From an uncultured Eremococcus sp. (lineage in GTDB: Bacteria; Bacillota; Bacilli; Lactobacillales; Aerococcaceae), in contig CALUDO010000002.1 of assembly GCA_943914835.1 (NCBI GenBank), positions 1 through 64,000 of the forward strand: 64,000 nucleotides of DNA, given 5' to 3'. The translations under genes were made by a program, and so were the position numbers. This document shows, piece by piece, positions 20,060 to 29,811 of the stretch. The notes beneath the pieces are model-generated. The model was not told the DNA's origin and made no database searches. It saw only the letters and a program-made list of their open reading frames with translations. Each line of letters starts with the position of its first letter. The first letter of the stretch is position 1.

Positions 20060-20893
20060 GTGCTGATTAATTCTAAGGACTTGCTTCTCTATGCACGTGA
20101 CCAAGCCTTTGCCGTTCCAGCAACTAACTTTATTGATTTAGATTCTGCTCGAACCTTTGTACAAGTGGCCGGAGAACTTAACCTACCCTTAATTCTAGCT
20201 TTTGCTCAATCACACCGCCATTTAATTTCATTAGACGAAGCCGCCTTAATAGGAAACTATCTGGCTGATCAGGCTAAGACTCCTGTTGTCCTCCACCTCG
20301 ATCATGGGGAAGACTTTGATTTCATAAAACGTGCCATTGATTTAGGTTTCAAATCCGTAATGATAGATGCCTCAAATCAAGATTTTCAGACCAATATAGG
20401 TCTATCTAAGCAAGTGGTCGACTATGCCCACCCGCTTGGAGTTAGCGTTGAAGCTGAGTTGGGCCATGTCGGATCTAATGATACTAATGAAGGCAATAAC
20501 AGTGATTCTATCTATACCCAAGCTGAGGATGTTGTAGACTTCGTTGATGCCACTGGCGTAGATAGTCTGGCTATTTCCATCGGTACCGCCCATGGTTTCT
20601 ATAAGGGAAAACCCCATATTAATTTTGATAGCTTAGATCGTATTCGCTTAGCTACCCAAATACCCCTAGTCCTTCACGGCGGGTCGTCTACTGGTGATGA
20701 CAACTTAAATCGTTGTGCCACTCAGGGAATCGCTAAAATCAATATCTTCAGCGACTTCTTAAAGGGAGCCATGGACCACATCCAACAGACCGAGTCTAAT
20801 GATTATTTAACGATCAAAGCCGCTGCCAATCAAGGTATGCGAGAAACCTTAACCCACTACTACCATGTCTTCGAGACAAAGGAATTTAGGTGA
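20060..20893 (+). CDS. Class II ketose-bisphosphate aldolase (FBA/GatY-KbaY family)
   Basis: 277 residues from a GTG at 20060: AAGGG is correctly spaced, and the overlapping ATG runs into a stop. The zinc ligands are in VLHLDHGEDF, an acidic EAELGHVGSND loop, GTAHGFYKG and LVLHGGS; the phosphate-binding segment is KINIFSD. The enzyme splits a ketose bisphosphate (fructose, tagatose or similar) to dihydroxyacetone phosphate and an aldehyde. It leads an operon with a TIM-like isomerase and a galactitol-type PTS, and no GatZ-like partner is present. Substrate specificity is open. Confidence 0.88.
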   Translation: MLINSKDLLLYARDQAFAVPATNFIDLDSARTFVQVAGELNLPLILAFAQSHRHLISLDEAALIGNYLADQAKTPVVLHLDHGEDFDFIKRAIDLGFKSVMIDASNQDFQTNIGLSKQVVDYAHPLGVSVEAELGHVGSNDTNEGNNSDSIYTQAEDVVDFVDATGVDSLAISIGTAHGFYKGKPHINFDSLDRIRLATQIPLVLHGGSSTGDDNLNRCATQGIAKINIFSDFLKGAMDHIQQTESNDYLTIKAAANQGMRETLTHYYHVFETKEFR

Positions 20894-21585
20894 TTAAAAT
20901 GAGTCATATCCAAAAGCCATTCTTTATCTTCAACCCCAAGTCTTACCTTTATGGCAGTGACTTGTTAGATCTCGTTAAAGTGGGCGAAGAAATCGCTCGT
21001 CAAACAGATATCAGTGTCCTAATGACCTTGCCCTTCAGTGAAATTGGAGCGGCCAAACCCCTAAGCCACCACCTTATCTTGTCAGCCCAGCATATGGATC
21101 CTCTCAAACCGGGACGGGGTATGGGTCATATCTTTGCAGAATCCCTCAAAAGCGCTGGAATTAAAGCCACTTTCTTAAACCATGCTGAACACCCTCAAAG
21201 CTTGGGCGACATTGCCGAGACGATTCGTCGAGCCAAAGACTTTGATATTGACACGATTGTCTGTGCCAATAGTGTGACAGAAGCCCAATCCATTGCTCTA
21301 TTAGAGCCTGAGGTTATCCTGTGTGAACCCACAGATTTGATTGGCACCGGTCAAACAAGCGATGCTAATTATGTCCAAACCACCAATCAGGCCATTCGAG
21401 ATATCAATCCAGATATTTTAGTCATGCAAGCTGCGGGGATTTCTACCCCAGACGATGTCTACTCAGTCATCAAACAGGGGGCTGATGGTACTGGATGTAC
21501 CTCAGGAATTGTCAAAGCACCAGACCCTGCTAATATATTCAAAGAAATGGTTGCAGCCGTCGAAGCAGCCTACAAGGAAGGATAG
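20890..21585 (+). CDS. Triose-phosphate isomerase family protein, archaeal-like type
   Basis: 231 residues, short like archaeal TIMs (about 225) and unlike bacterial TpiA (about 250). Catalytic positions can be matched: N-x-K as NPK near residue 15, the histidine in LNHAEHP, and the glutamate in CEPTDLIGTG. Bacterial TpiA has GHSERR and YEPVWAIGTG instead. The phosphate-binding end reads GADGTGCTSG. It overlaps the aldolase gene by four bases. The role is probably to turn the dihydroxyacetone phosphate made by the aldolase into glyceraldehyde 3-phosphate, or to isomerise another small ketose phosphate. Confidence 0.78.
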   Translation: MIKMSHIQKPFFIFNPKSYLYGSDLLDLVKVGEEIARQTDISVLMTLPFSEIGAAKPLSHHLILSAQHMDPLKPGRGMGHIFAESLKSAGIKATFLNHAEHPQSLGDIAETIRRAKDFDIDTIVCANSVTEAQSIALLEPEVILCEPTDLIGTGQTSDANYVQTTNQAIRDINPDILVMQAAGISTPDDVYSVIKQGADGTGCTSGIVKAPDPANIFKEMVAAVEAAYKEG

Positions 21586-21591
21586 AAAGCC

Positions 21592-22053
21592 ATGTTTAAC
21601 CATGAAATTATTCATTTACAGGTCCCTGGACTTGATAGTCAAGACCAGGCTCTGAATTATCTTAGTCAAAAACTCATTGCCAAAGATATAGTGAAAGACA
21701 CTTTTGCCCCAGCTATTCTTGAACGGGAAGGAAGATTCCCGACTGGACTGATCATCAATAAAGTCGGCATCGCTATCCCCCACACAGATGTCGACCACGT
21801 CAATGAGGAACAAATAGCCATTATGACCCTGCAAGAACCCGTGACTTTCATACAAATGGCTGATGCCTCTGTTGAAGTTCCAGTTCAGGCTATCTTCATG
21901 TTGGCCCTCCTCCAACCAGAAAACCAATTAGATATGCTCCAAAAACTGATGGCCTTCCTCCAAAATGACCAGGCTTTAGAAGAATTCGTCAGTCTAAGCC
22001 AAGCTGACCAAGCTAAGGCCATCCAAATCCTAAAAGATAATCAAATCATTTAA
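21592..22053 (+). CDS. PTS system galactitol-type EIIA component
   Basis: 153 residues of the mannitol/fructose-like PTS IIA fold. The phosphorylated histidine should be the one in VGIAIPHTDVDHV, preceded by a REGRFPTGL stretch. It passes phosphate from HPr to the IIB protein. It lies six bases after the TIM-like gene and 22 before the IIC gene, in the order IIA-IIC-IIB. The fit to GatA is good by layout; sugar specificity lies in IIC and is not known. Confidence 0.85.
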   Translation: MFNHEIIHLQVPGLDSQDQALNYLSQKLIAKDIVKDTFAPAILEREGRFPTGLIINKVGIAIPHTDVDHVNEEQIAIMTLQEPVTFIQMADASVEVPVQAIFMLALLQPENQLDMLQKLMAFLQNDQALEEFVSLSQADQAKAIQILKDNQII

Positions 22054-22075
22054 TATAGAAAGAGAGGATACTCTT

Positions 22076-23410
22076 ATGGAAATTATTCAATATTTCGTGG
22101 ACTTAGGTCCTACAGTTGTCTTGCCGATTCTTATTTTTATCTTTGGTATAATTCTCGGAGCCAAACCTCGAAAATCTTTTATCGCAGGTCTAACTGTGGG
22201 GATTGGCTTCATTGGTTTGAACTTAATTACCGGTCTTTTAGGTGATAACTTAGGGCCTGCTGCCCAACAAATGGTAGAACGCTTTGGCTTAAACTTAGAC
22301 ACAATTGATGTGGGCTGGCCTGCAGCTTCAGCTATTTCTTATGGAACCGTTCTGGGAAGTCTAGCCATCCCCATTGGGATTGGTGTCAACATTCTCCTAC
22401 TTATTCTAGGATTAACCAAGACATTAATGGTAGATATATGGAACTTTTGGCATGCAGCCTTTATTGCTTCCCTTGTCTATATAGCCACAAACAGTTTCCC
22501 TCTTGGACTTTTTGCCATGGTGACCTATCTATGTCTAATGTATCTTCTAGGAGATATTATCGCTCCTACTATTAAGAGCTTCTATGGTTTCCCTAATATT
22601 ACCTTCCCCCACGGGACGTCTGCTCCTGGTTTCTTAGTCGCTATTCCATTGAATATGCTTTTTGATAGGATTCCTGGTTTCAATAAGATTGAAGCTAATC
22701 CCGAGACCATCCAGAAACAATTTGGTGTCTTTGGTGAAACGACCGTAATGGGTCTGATTATTGGGATTATTATGGGTCTCTTGGCTGGTTATCCTATCAG
22801 CGAAACCTTAAAACTAGGTGTTGTCTTAGCGGCTGTGATGATGCTTCTACCAAGAATGGTTGCCCTCTTAATGGAAGGTCTAACTCCTATTTCTGAAGCA
22901 GCTAACGATTTCGTTAAGAAGAAATTCCCAGGCCGTGAACTGAATATTGGGATGGACTCCGCGTTATCTGTAGGGCATCCCGCCGTTCTTTCTTCATCCT
23001 TGATTCTAGTGCCTATTACCATTGCTCTCGCCTTTATCCTTCCAGGAAATAAGACCATTCCTTTTGGTGACTTGGCCACGATTCCTTATGCAGTCTGCTT
23101 GATGGCACCGGTCTTCAATGGAAATATTATCAGAACTGTTTTAGCAGGGACTCTATATATGATCTCCATCCTTAAAATCACCTCTTGGGTGGCTCCAGTA
23201 GTCACTCAAGCGGCTCAAGCGGCTAACTTCGACATGGGGAATAATTCAAGTATTACCGCCTTAGTCGAAGGCGGTCTATGGCCAACCTGGCTCTTTGTCT
23301 GGGCTGGCCAAACAGCTCCTTGGATTATTATCGGTATCATTCTTCTAATAACTCTGCTAGGATTGTACTATATTAACAAGGTCAAAACAGAAAGGATTAG
23401 TGAAAACTAA
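22076..23410 (+). CDS. PTS system galactitol-type EIIC component (GatC family)
   Basis: 444 residues with about ten membrane helices. It shows the GatC-type opening FVDLGPTVVLPILIFIFGI, the GVNILLLI helix with WNFWHAAFI, and the re-entrant loop FPHGTSAPGFLV. This is the sugar-translocating part of the transporter. The stop overlaps the IIB start. Close GatC-type carriers move galactitol, arabitol and other polyols. Neighbours include an aldolase and a TIM but no polyol-phosphate dehydrogenase, so a ketose or a directly cleavable sugar seems more likely than galactitol. That last point is inference. Confidence 0.88.
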   Translation: MEIIQYFVDLGPTVVLPILIFIFGIILGAKPRKSFIAGLTVGIGFIGLNLITGLLGDNLGPAAQQMVERFGLNLDTIDVGWPAASAISYGTVLGSLAIPIGIGVNILLLILGLTKTLMVDIWNFWHAAFIASLVYIATNSFPLGLFAMVTYLCLMYLLGDIIAPTIKSFYGFPNITFPHGTSAPGFLVAIPLNMLFDRIPGFNKIEANPETIQKQFGVFGETTVMGLIIGIIMGLLAGYPISETLKLGVVLAAVMMLLPRMVALLMEGLTPISEAANDFVKKKFPGRELNIGMDSALSVGHPAVLSSSLILVPITIALAFILPGNKTIPFGDLATIPYAVCLMAPVFNGNIIRTVLAGTLYMISILKITSWVAPVVTQAAQAANFDMGNNSSITALVEGGLWPTWLFVWAGQTAPWIIIGIILLITLLGLYYINKVKTERISEN

Positions 23411-23691
23411 TGAAAAAATTATTAATTATGTGTGGGTCTGGGATTGCAACCTCAACTTTAGCCACCGGTAAAGTCAGAGACTGGTTGAAAGAAAACGGCC
23501 TAGAAAATGAAGTTTCTATTGTCCAATCCAAGGTGACCCAAGAGGTTAACCACGTAGATGAATACGATGCTGTCATTTCAACCACAGTTGTCCCTGACAC
23601 CATCAAGGACAAAGTCATCTCTGGTCTACCCTTACTTACAGGTATGGGCGTAGAAGAAGTCTATGAGGCCTTAGAAAAGAAGCTTAAATAA
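23410..23691 (+). CDS. PTS system galactitol-type EIIB component
   Basis: 93 residues. The N-terminal phosphocysteine loop reads MCGSGIATST, as in GatB. The protein takes phosphate from IIA and gives it to the sugar carried by IIC. The ATG overlaps the IIC stop codon. The final helix (GVEEVYEALEKKLK) is typical. Length is normal for a separate IIB domain. Confidence 0.9.
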   Translation: MKKLLIMCGSGIATSTLATGKVRDWLKENGLENEVSIVQSKVTQEVNHVDEYDAVISTTVVPDTIKDKVISGLPLLTGMGVEEVYEALEKKLK

Positions 23692-23712
23692 GCCATAAGC
23701 TAGGAGGTCAAG

Positions 23713-24231
23713 ATGCTTAAGAAAAGGACAATTCAGTTAACTACCCTAGAAGGTAAAGATACCTACTTGAATATTACTGATGCTATTAATGACTTTATCA
23801 AAGAAACTGGTCTAGAGTCAGGCCTTTGCCACATTATTAGCCCTCACACCACCTGCTCGGTCTTCTATGAAGAATATAGCCATGACCGGACCGAGGATGG
23901 GGAAGAATTCTTATTGGCTGACCTCAGCGATGTCCTGGAAAAATTGGTGCCCCCCCAAACTAGCCCGAATATATACCGCTATCCCGGTCAAGACCACCTA
24001 GATGCGGTCAGAAGCTGGCCCAATGCAGACCAATACTTACCTACCAATCAAATTGAAGATCTCTGGAATGGCGATGCCCATCTCAAATCCTCTATTGTGG
24101 GTAACAGTCTGGCCCTGGATGTTGAAGACGGCCAACTAAATATCGGTAGTACCGGGTCCGTCTATTTTGTGGACTTCGACCGAACCCGTGACCGCCAACG
24201 CAAGTGCCAACTTATTCTTATCACCGAATAA
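23713..24231 (+). CDS. YjbQ / UPF0047 family protein
   Basis: 172 residues, longer than the usual 130-140. Family marks are HTTCSVFYEEY, the QDHLDAVRSWPNAD block, DAHLKSSIVGNS and the C-terminal FVDFDRTRDRQRKCQLI. YjbQ proteins have been linked to thiamine-phosphate synthase side activity, but their physiological role is unsettled. Here the gene sits 21 bases behind the PTS IIB gene and before the operon terminator, which suggests a role connected to the imported sugar. An insertion around the central acidic stretch (RTEDGEEFLLADLSD) accounts for most of the extra length. Confidence 0.8.
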   Translation: MLKKRTIQLTTLEGKDTYLNITDAINDFIKETGLESGLCHIISPHTTCSVFYEEYSHDRTEDGEEFLLADLSDVLEKLVPPQTSPNIYRYPGQDHLDAVRSWPNADQYLPTNQIEDLWNGDAHLKSSIVGNSLALDVEDGQLNIGSTGSVYFVDFDRTRDRQRKCQLILITE

Positions 24232-24237
24232 AAATAT

Positions 24238-24265
24238 CCCAGCCCTGGTTAGGCTGGGAATTTTT
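24238..24265 (+). terminator. Terminator of the aldolase-PTS operon
   Basis: CCCAGCC pairs with GGCTGGG around seven bases and runs into five Ts. Confidence 0.85.
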
Positions 24266-24288
24266 GTTTTCTCTTTAATTTACTCAAT

Positions 24289-24320
24289 AAAAAGCCCCAG
24301 CTTTATCAAAAAGGCTGGGG
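24289..24320 (-). terminator. Terminator of proS-thioesterase
   Basis: Minus strand CCCCAGC pairs with GCTGGGG across a 12-base loop, followed by five Ts. Confidence 0.8.
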
Positions 24321-24335
24321 TTTGTGTTATCTGAA

Positions 24336-24845
24336 TTAATAGGTACCTAAACGGGCTTCAACTAAGTCTTTCAATTTAGCCGCTTGAACGCGCTCTGCTT
24401 TTTTGGCTTTACGACGTTCTTCATAACCTTCCATCAGGGCTGCCTCAAAGTCATTCTCAGGTCGAATCCCCGGTAAGCCATCTTCTAATGGATCGATAGT
24501 TACATAAGTCACGAAGGCAGTCAAAGCTAGAAACTTACGCTTCTCCAACAAGTCCTCACCGATAATTTGAACATATACTTCACAAGACTTGGTCCCGACA
24601 CCTGTGACAAAGGATTCCACAGTAAAAAGATTAGATTCCGGCAGGCCTTCGATAAAATTCATATGGTCAATCGAAGCCGTCACCCCACGGGCATGACTAT
24701 GCTTAGCAAAAGTCATGCCAGAGCAATTATCTACAAGATAAGCTAGGTTTCCCCCATGGGCATTGCCTTTAGTATTAGTCATCTCAGGTTGAACCATAGT
24801 CATATGGATAATCCGAGAATCAGAGGTTGATTTTACTTCTACCAT
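24336..24845 (-). CDS. Acyl-CoA thioesterase, hotdog fold (YciA-like)
   Basis: I start it at the ATG at 24845 (169 residues), with AAGGAAGTG before it; the frame extends back to 24884 but into proS. The single hotdog domain has MVQPEMTNTKGNAHGG (the catalytic Asn/Asp region and helix) and LVDNCSGMTFAKHS. It hydrolyses acyl-CoA to free acid and CoA; chain-length preference is unknown. A charged tail (about 130-169) rich in K, R and E is extra. It lies 17 bases after proS on the same strand and shares its terminator, so it is probably under the same T-box. Confidence 0.82.
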   Translation of the reverse strand: MVEVKSTSDSRIIHMTMVQPEMTNTKGNAHGGNLAYLVDNCSGMTFAKHSHARGVTASIDHMNFIEGLPESNLFTVESFVTGVGTKSCEVYVQIIGEDLLEKRKFLALTAFVTYVTIDPLEDGLPGIRPENDFEAALMEGYEERRKAKKAERVQAAKLKDLVEARLGTY

Positions 24846-24862
24846 TGGGTCACTTCCTTTAA

Positions 24863-26302
24863 TTAATAAGCACGAGCCAACCAAACTGTCTTGGCTGCAG
24901 GTTTACCAGTTACTATACAGGTATCCTTTGTACCATATTGGTCATTGAAAGGCAAGTTACGTGTCGTGAATCCAGTACGTTCTTTAATGAGGGCTTCACT
25001 CTCTTCAGTCCCGTCCCAACCAGCAAGAACGAAACCAGCTGCTTTGCCTTTTTCTTGACAGGTTTCAATATGGGCTTCCAAATCTTCCAAACTATTGATA
25101 TCGGTGTAGATATTCTCTTGGTACATGGCCTTAGCTCGGTCATATAAGCGACCCTGCATGGTTTCTAATTCCTGGAGGACTTGGTCCACCAATTGATCTC
25201 CAGCTACAGTCAACTTATCCTCTTGGTCCCGCATCTTCAAGACGGCTTGGTCATTCTCTAGGTCACGAGGTCCCAGGTCTACACGGACAGGTGCCCCCCG
25301 AAGTTCCCATTCATTAAATTTATAACCCGGACGATTATCAGAATCATCGACATAAGTTCGCACGCCTTTAGCCCGAAGGGCAGCCTGCCATTCTTCAATC
25401 TTCTGCATGATTGCGGGATTTTTTTGCCATGGTCCCACAGGAACAAAGACCACTTGTTGAGGTGCAATTTTAGGCGGTAAGACCAAGCCTTGATCATCCG
25501 AATGGACCATAATCAAGGCCCCAATCAAACGAGTAGACACTCCCCAGGAGGTCGTATAGGCATAAACATGCTCGTTATCTGAATTCAAATATTTAATATC
25601 AAAGGCTTCGGCAAACTTAGTCCCCATATAGTGAGAAGTTCCAGCTTGAACAGCCTTCCCATCTTGCATCATAGCCTCCACAGAGAAAGTGTTCATGGCC
25701 CCAGCAAAGCGTTCAGACGGAGTCTTCTCCCCTTCGAAAACAGGGACAGCTAGAACATCTTCAATCACTTCTCGGTAAATGCTTAACATCCGCATGGTGC
25801 GATCTAAAGCTTCCTGGCTGGTCGCATGGGCCGTATGTCCTTCTTGCCACAAGAATTCAGACGTTCTTAGGAAAGGCAGGGTCCGTTTCTCCCAGCGGAA
25901 AACATTAGCCCATTGGTTCAGCATTAGGGGGAGATCCCGATAGGAATTAATCCACTTACTGTATGCATGACCAATCATGGTCTCAGAAGTCGGTCTTAGG
26001 GCCAAGCGTTCTTCCAAGACTTCACCGGCTGCCTCGGTCACCCAGGGTAGTTCTGGGCTGAAACCTTCAATATGGTCCTTCTCCTTGGTAAAGAAATTCT
26101 CAGGAATTAACATTGGGAAGTAGGCGTTTCGCACACCCTCTTCTTTGAACCGTTTGTCAAAGGCTGCTTGAATATGCTCCCATAACTCAAACCCATTGGG
26201 TTTGAAAATCATACACCCGCGAACCGGTGAATAATCCATTAAGTCAGCTTGCTGTATAGTTTGTAAATACCATTTCGAAAAATCTTCTTGACGTGTTACC
26301 AT
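24863..26302 (-). CDS. proS: Prolyl-tRNA synthetase, archaeal/eukaryal type (short, no editing insertion)
   Basis: 479 residues. Class II motifs are present: motif 1 in the GCMIFKPNGFELWEHI region, motif 2 as FRWEKRTLPFLRTSEFLWQEGHTAH split around a loop, and motif 3 in GALIMVHSDDQGLVLPP. The length and the C-terminal extension ending RAY are those of the type-3 (archaeal/eukaryal-like) enzyme. The bacterial type is about 570 residues with an INS editing domain. So proofreading of Ala-tRNA(Pro) must rely on a separate protein, if any. Expression is controlled by the T-box upstream; the thioesterase gene follows. Confidence 0.95.
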   Translation of the reverse strand: MVTRQEDFSKWYLQTIQQADLMDYSPVRGCMIFKPNGFELWEHIQAAFDKRFKEEGVRNAYFPMLIPENFFTKEKDHIEGFSPELPWVTEAAGEVLEERLALRPTSETMIGHAYSKWINSYRDLPLMLNQWANVFRWEKRTLPFLRTSEFLWQEGHTAHATSQEALDRTMRMLSIYREVIEDVLAVPVFEGEKTPSERFAGAMNTFSVEAMMQDGKAVQAGTSHYMGTKFAEAFDIKYLNSDNEHVYAYTTSWGVSTRLIGALIMVHSDDQGLVLPPKIAPQQVVFVPVGPWQKNPAIMQKIEEWQAALRAKGVRTYVDDSDNRPGYKFNEWELRGAPVRVDLGPRDLENDQAVLKMRDQEDKLTVAGDQLVDQVLQELETMQGRLYDRAKAMYQENIYTDINSLEDLEAHIETCQEKGKAAGFVLAGWDGTEESEALIKERTGFTTRNLPFNDQYGTKDTCIVTGKPAAKTVWLARAY

Positions 26303-26403
26303 CTTTCTCCTCCTTGATTCAATTCATAATTCACTTGCCCAATAGTCATGTTCTGCAGAAGAGACCGTAATCCATGACTGCCCCTCACACAAATCAGACC
26401 ACA

Positions 26404-26607
26404 AAAAAACAAGGTTGTTCCATCCAGTCAAGGACGAAGAACAACCCAGCTCCGCGGTACCACCTTGCTTGTAGCCTAGCTACCAGCTCTAGCCGATAAG
26501 GTGGCCAGACCATACATATACCATAGCAGGTTCAACCAGTCAGAGGATAAGCTTGTTTCAGCCGGGCAAGCTCTCTCTTGAATCATAACTGATTTACTAA
26601 TCTAATC
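26404..26607 (-). promoter_or_regulatory. T-box riboswitch controlling proS
   Basis: The antiterminator T-box sequence AAGGTGGTACCGCGG lies at 26466-26452 on the minus strand. It is followed by a terminator (GGTTGTTC/GAACAACC, 26446-26411, then seven Ts). Upstream lies a long stem I. A CCT triplet at 26530-26528 in the right-hand part of stem I is a plausible proline specifier. Uncharged tRNA(Pro) would then allow read-through. Class is certain; the specifier assignment is by eye. Confidence 0.95.
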
Positions 26608-26613
26608 GTCGTT

Positions 26614-26642
26614 ATTATACCCATTTTACTTGTGGGCTGCAA
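26614..26642 (-). promoter_or_regulatory. proS T-box promoter
   Basis: Minus strand TTGCAG (26642-26637), 17 bases, TATAAT (26619-26614). The -10 is perfect and the -35 weak, overlapping the region just past the ktrB stop. Confidence 0.6.
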
Positions 26643-26646
26643 GTAA

Positions 26647-27996
26647 CTATCCCACCATAATGTTGGTTTTTGGATATTTCAATTCAAACTCTTCGGCCTT
26701 AGGGGCAAAGGACCAGAAGAAGGTTAAGAGCCCCATCCGTCCAATCAACATCAAGATGATTAAAACAAGCTTACCAATAGCCGTTAAGTTGGGTGTCATC
26801 CCCATGGTCAGGCCAACTGTCCCAAAACAGGAGAAGACCTCCATCAGTATATACTCAAGGCCAAATCCAGCTGGGATCGTCTCGGTCATGAGTAAAACAA
26901 AGGATCCCACAATAACCAAGGCAACCCCCGCAATTAACATAAAGACCGACTTATCTACTACATCCCGGGAAATGGTCCGTCGGAAAATTGTAGTATCCTT
27001 CCGTTGCAGACTTCGGACAGCATAAAGGACAATAACAAATAAGGAAGTAATCTTAAACCCACCGGCAGTTGACCCTGAGGCTCCCCCGATGAACATGAGG
27101 ATGAGCGTCAGAAACACAGAGGCAGGTTGTAAGACTTGATAATCAACATTGGCAAATCCCGCAGTTCTCGGTGTAACAGCCAAGAAAAGAAAATCAAAAA
27201 TTTGTTTATACCAAGGTAAATCCCCAAAGGCTTGATTTCCCATCTCCGATAAGTAAAAGAGAAGTGTGCCTCCAAATAAGAGGATTCCTGTCATTATCAA
27301 GACAATCCGAGTATGTATTAAGAGCTTGCCATTCTGACGGTAGGTAAAGATGTCCCGCCACACAATGAAGCCCAAGCCCCCTGAAATAATTAAGAGCATA
27401 ATGATGGTTAAAACATAGGGGTTGGTTTGAAAAGATATCATAGAATCCCCAAATAAATCAAACCCCGCATTACAATAGGCCGAAATACTATGGAAAAGCG
27501 AATAATAAATTCCCTTACTAAGCCCTAAACGAGGGATAAAGTCAATACTTAAGAGCCCCGCTCCTAAGAGTTGAACAACCAATGAAAAATAAAGAATATA
27601 ACGAGTCACTGGCAAAATATCTGATACAGACTCGATATTCAAAGTCTCCTGCATAATTTTGAACTGTTGCATATTAATGCGCCGTCCCAGTATCATAAAG
27701 AGGGAGGTCCATAAGGTCATAAAACCTAGGCCCCCAATTTCAATTAGAATGATAATGATGGTTCGACCGAAATAGTTCCAATGTTCCATGGTGTTTAAGG
27801 TTACCTGCCCAGTCACGCACAAGGCCGAGGTCGCCGTAAACAAGGCATCCAAGAAAGGAGTTCTTATTCCTGAATTCGTCACAAAAGGTAGCGTTAACAT
27901 AACGCTACCTCCTAAGATTAAGACGGATAATAAAATTAAAATAAATTGTGGCGGAGTTAATCGGGCTTGCTGCAACCACTGGTTAAATTTTTTCAT
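26647..27996 (-). CDS. ktrB: K+ uptake membrane subunit, KtrB/TrkH family
   Basis: 449 residues, about ten membrane helices in four M1-P-M2 repeats. Selectivity-filter glycines show in ALCVTGQV, SAYCNAGFDLFG, RTAGFANVD and FGTVGLTMG. The short length and MKKFNQWLQQ start fit KtrB/KtrD rather than the longer TrkH. KtrB passes K+, usually stimulated by Na+, under control of a cytosolic RCK protein such as the one at 39617. It starts six bases after the atpC stop, with AAAGG in the end of atpC, so it appears to be the tenth gene of the atp operon. No terminator separates them. Confidence 0.92.
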   Translation of the reverse strand: MKKFNQWLQQARLTPPQFILILLSVLILGGSVMLTLPFVTNSGIRTPFLDALFTATSALCVTGQVTLNTMEHWNYFGRTIIIILIEIGGLGFMTLWTSLFMILGRRINMQQFKIMQETLNIESVSDILPVTRYILYFSLVVQLLGAGLLSIDFIPRLGLSKGIYYSLFHSISAYCNAGFDLFGDSMISFQTNPYVLTIIMLLIISGGLGFIVWRDIFTYRQNGKLLIHTRIVLIMTGILLFGGTLLFYLSEMGNQAFGDLPWYKQIFDFLFLAVTPRTAGFANVDYQVLQPASVFLTLILMFIGGASGSTAGGFKITSLFVIVLYAVRSLQRKDTTIFRRTISRDVVDKSVFMLIAGVALVIVGSFVLLMTETIPAGFGLEYILMEVFSCFGTVGLTMGMTPNLTAIGKLVLIILMLIGRMGLLTFFWSFAPKAEEFELKYPKTNIMVG

Positions 27997-28002
27997 TAGT
28001 GT

Positions 28003-28407
28003 CTAACCTTTCACATTCAGACGTGCGATGGCCCGCTTAAGAGCCATTTCCGCCCGTTTCAAATCTATTTCTTCAGCTTTGGACTGCTTCTTCTTCTCGA
28101 TTCGGTCCTTGGCTCTCTCGTAGGCCTCTTGAGCCCGTTTCTGGTCAATTTCTTTAGGACTTTCAAAGGTTCTCACTAGGAGCTTAGCCTGGTTATCCTT
28201 AAAGTGGAAAAGACCCTCGGAAACAGCGTATTCAGTAACAGAGGAGGGATTAATCAACTTAATTTGCCCAATCGCCACTGGAATGACCATTTCCATATGG
28301 TTAGCCAAGACCGTTCGAATCCCATCTTCAGTAGGTAGAGACAAACGATCAACAGCCTGCTTATCTTCTTTCCCTTCCGGGGTAATAATGGTTAATTCAA
28401 ATGACAT
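28003..28407 (-). CDS. atpC: F-type ATP synthase epsilon subunit
   Basis: 134 residues with the N-terminal beta-sandwich (FELTIITPEGKE, LPTEDGIRTVLANHMEMVIPVAIG) and a C-terminal helical hairpin rich in K, E and R. It belongs to the central stalk and regulates ATP hydrolysis in known enzymes. The helical part is full length. It follows atpD by 12 bases and precedes ktrB by six. Confidence 0.93.
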   Translation of the reverse strand: MSFELTIITPEGKEDKQAVDRLSLPTEDGIRTVLANHMEMVIPVAIGQIKLINPSSVTEYAVSEGLFHFKDNQAKLLVRTFESPKEIDQKRAQEAYERAKDRIEKKKQSKAEEIDLKRAEMALKRAIARLNVKG

Positions 28408-28419
28408 CGGATTTCTCCT

Positions 28420-29811
<1,392 letters not shown>

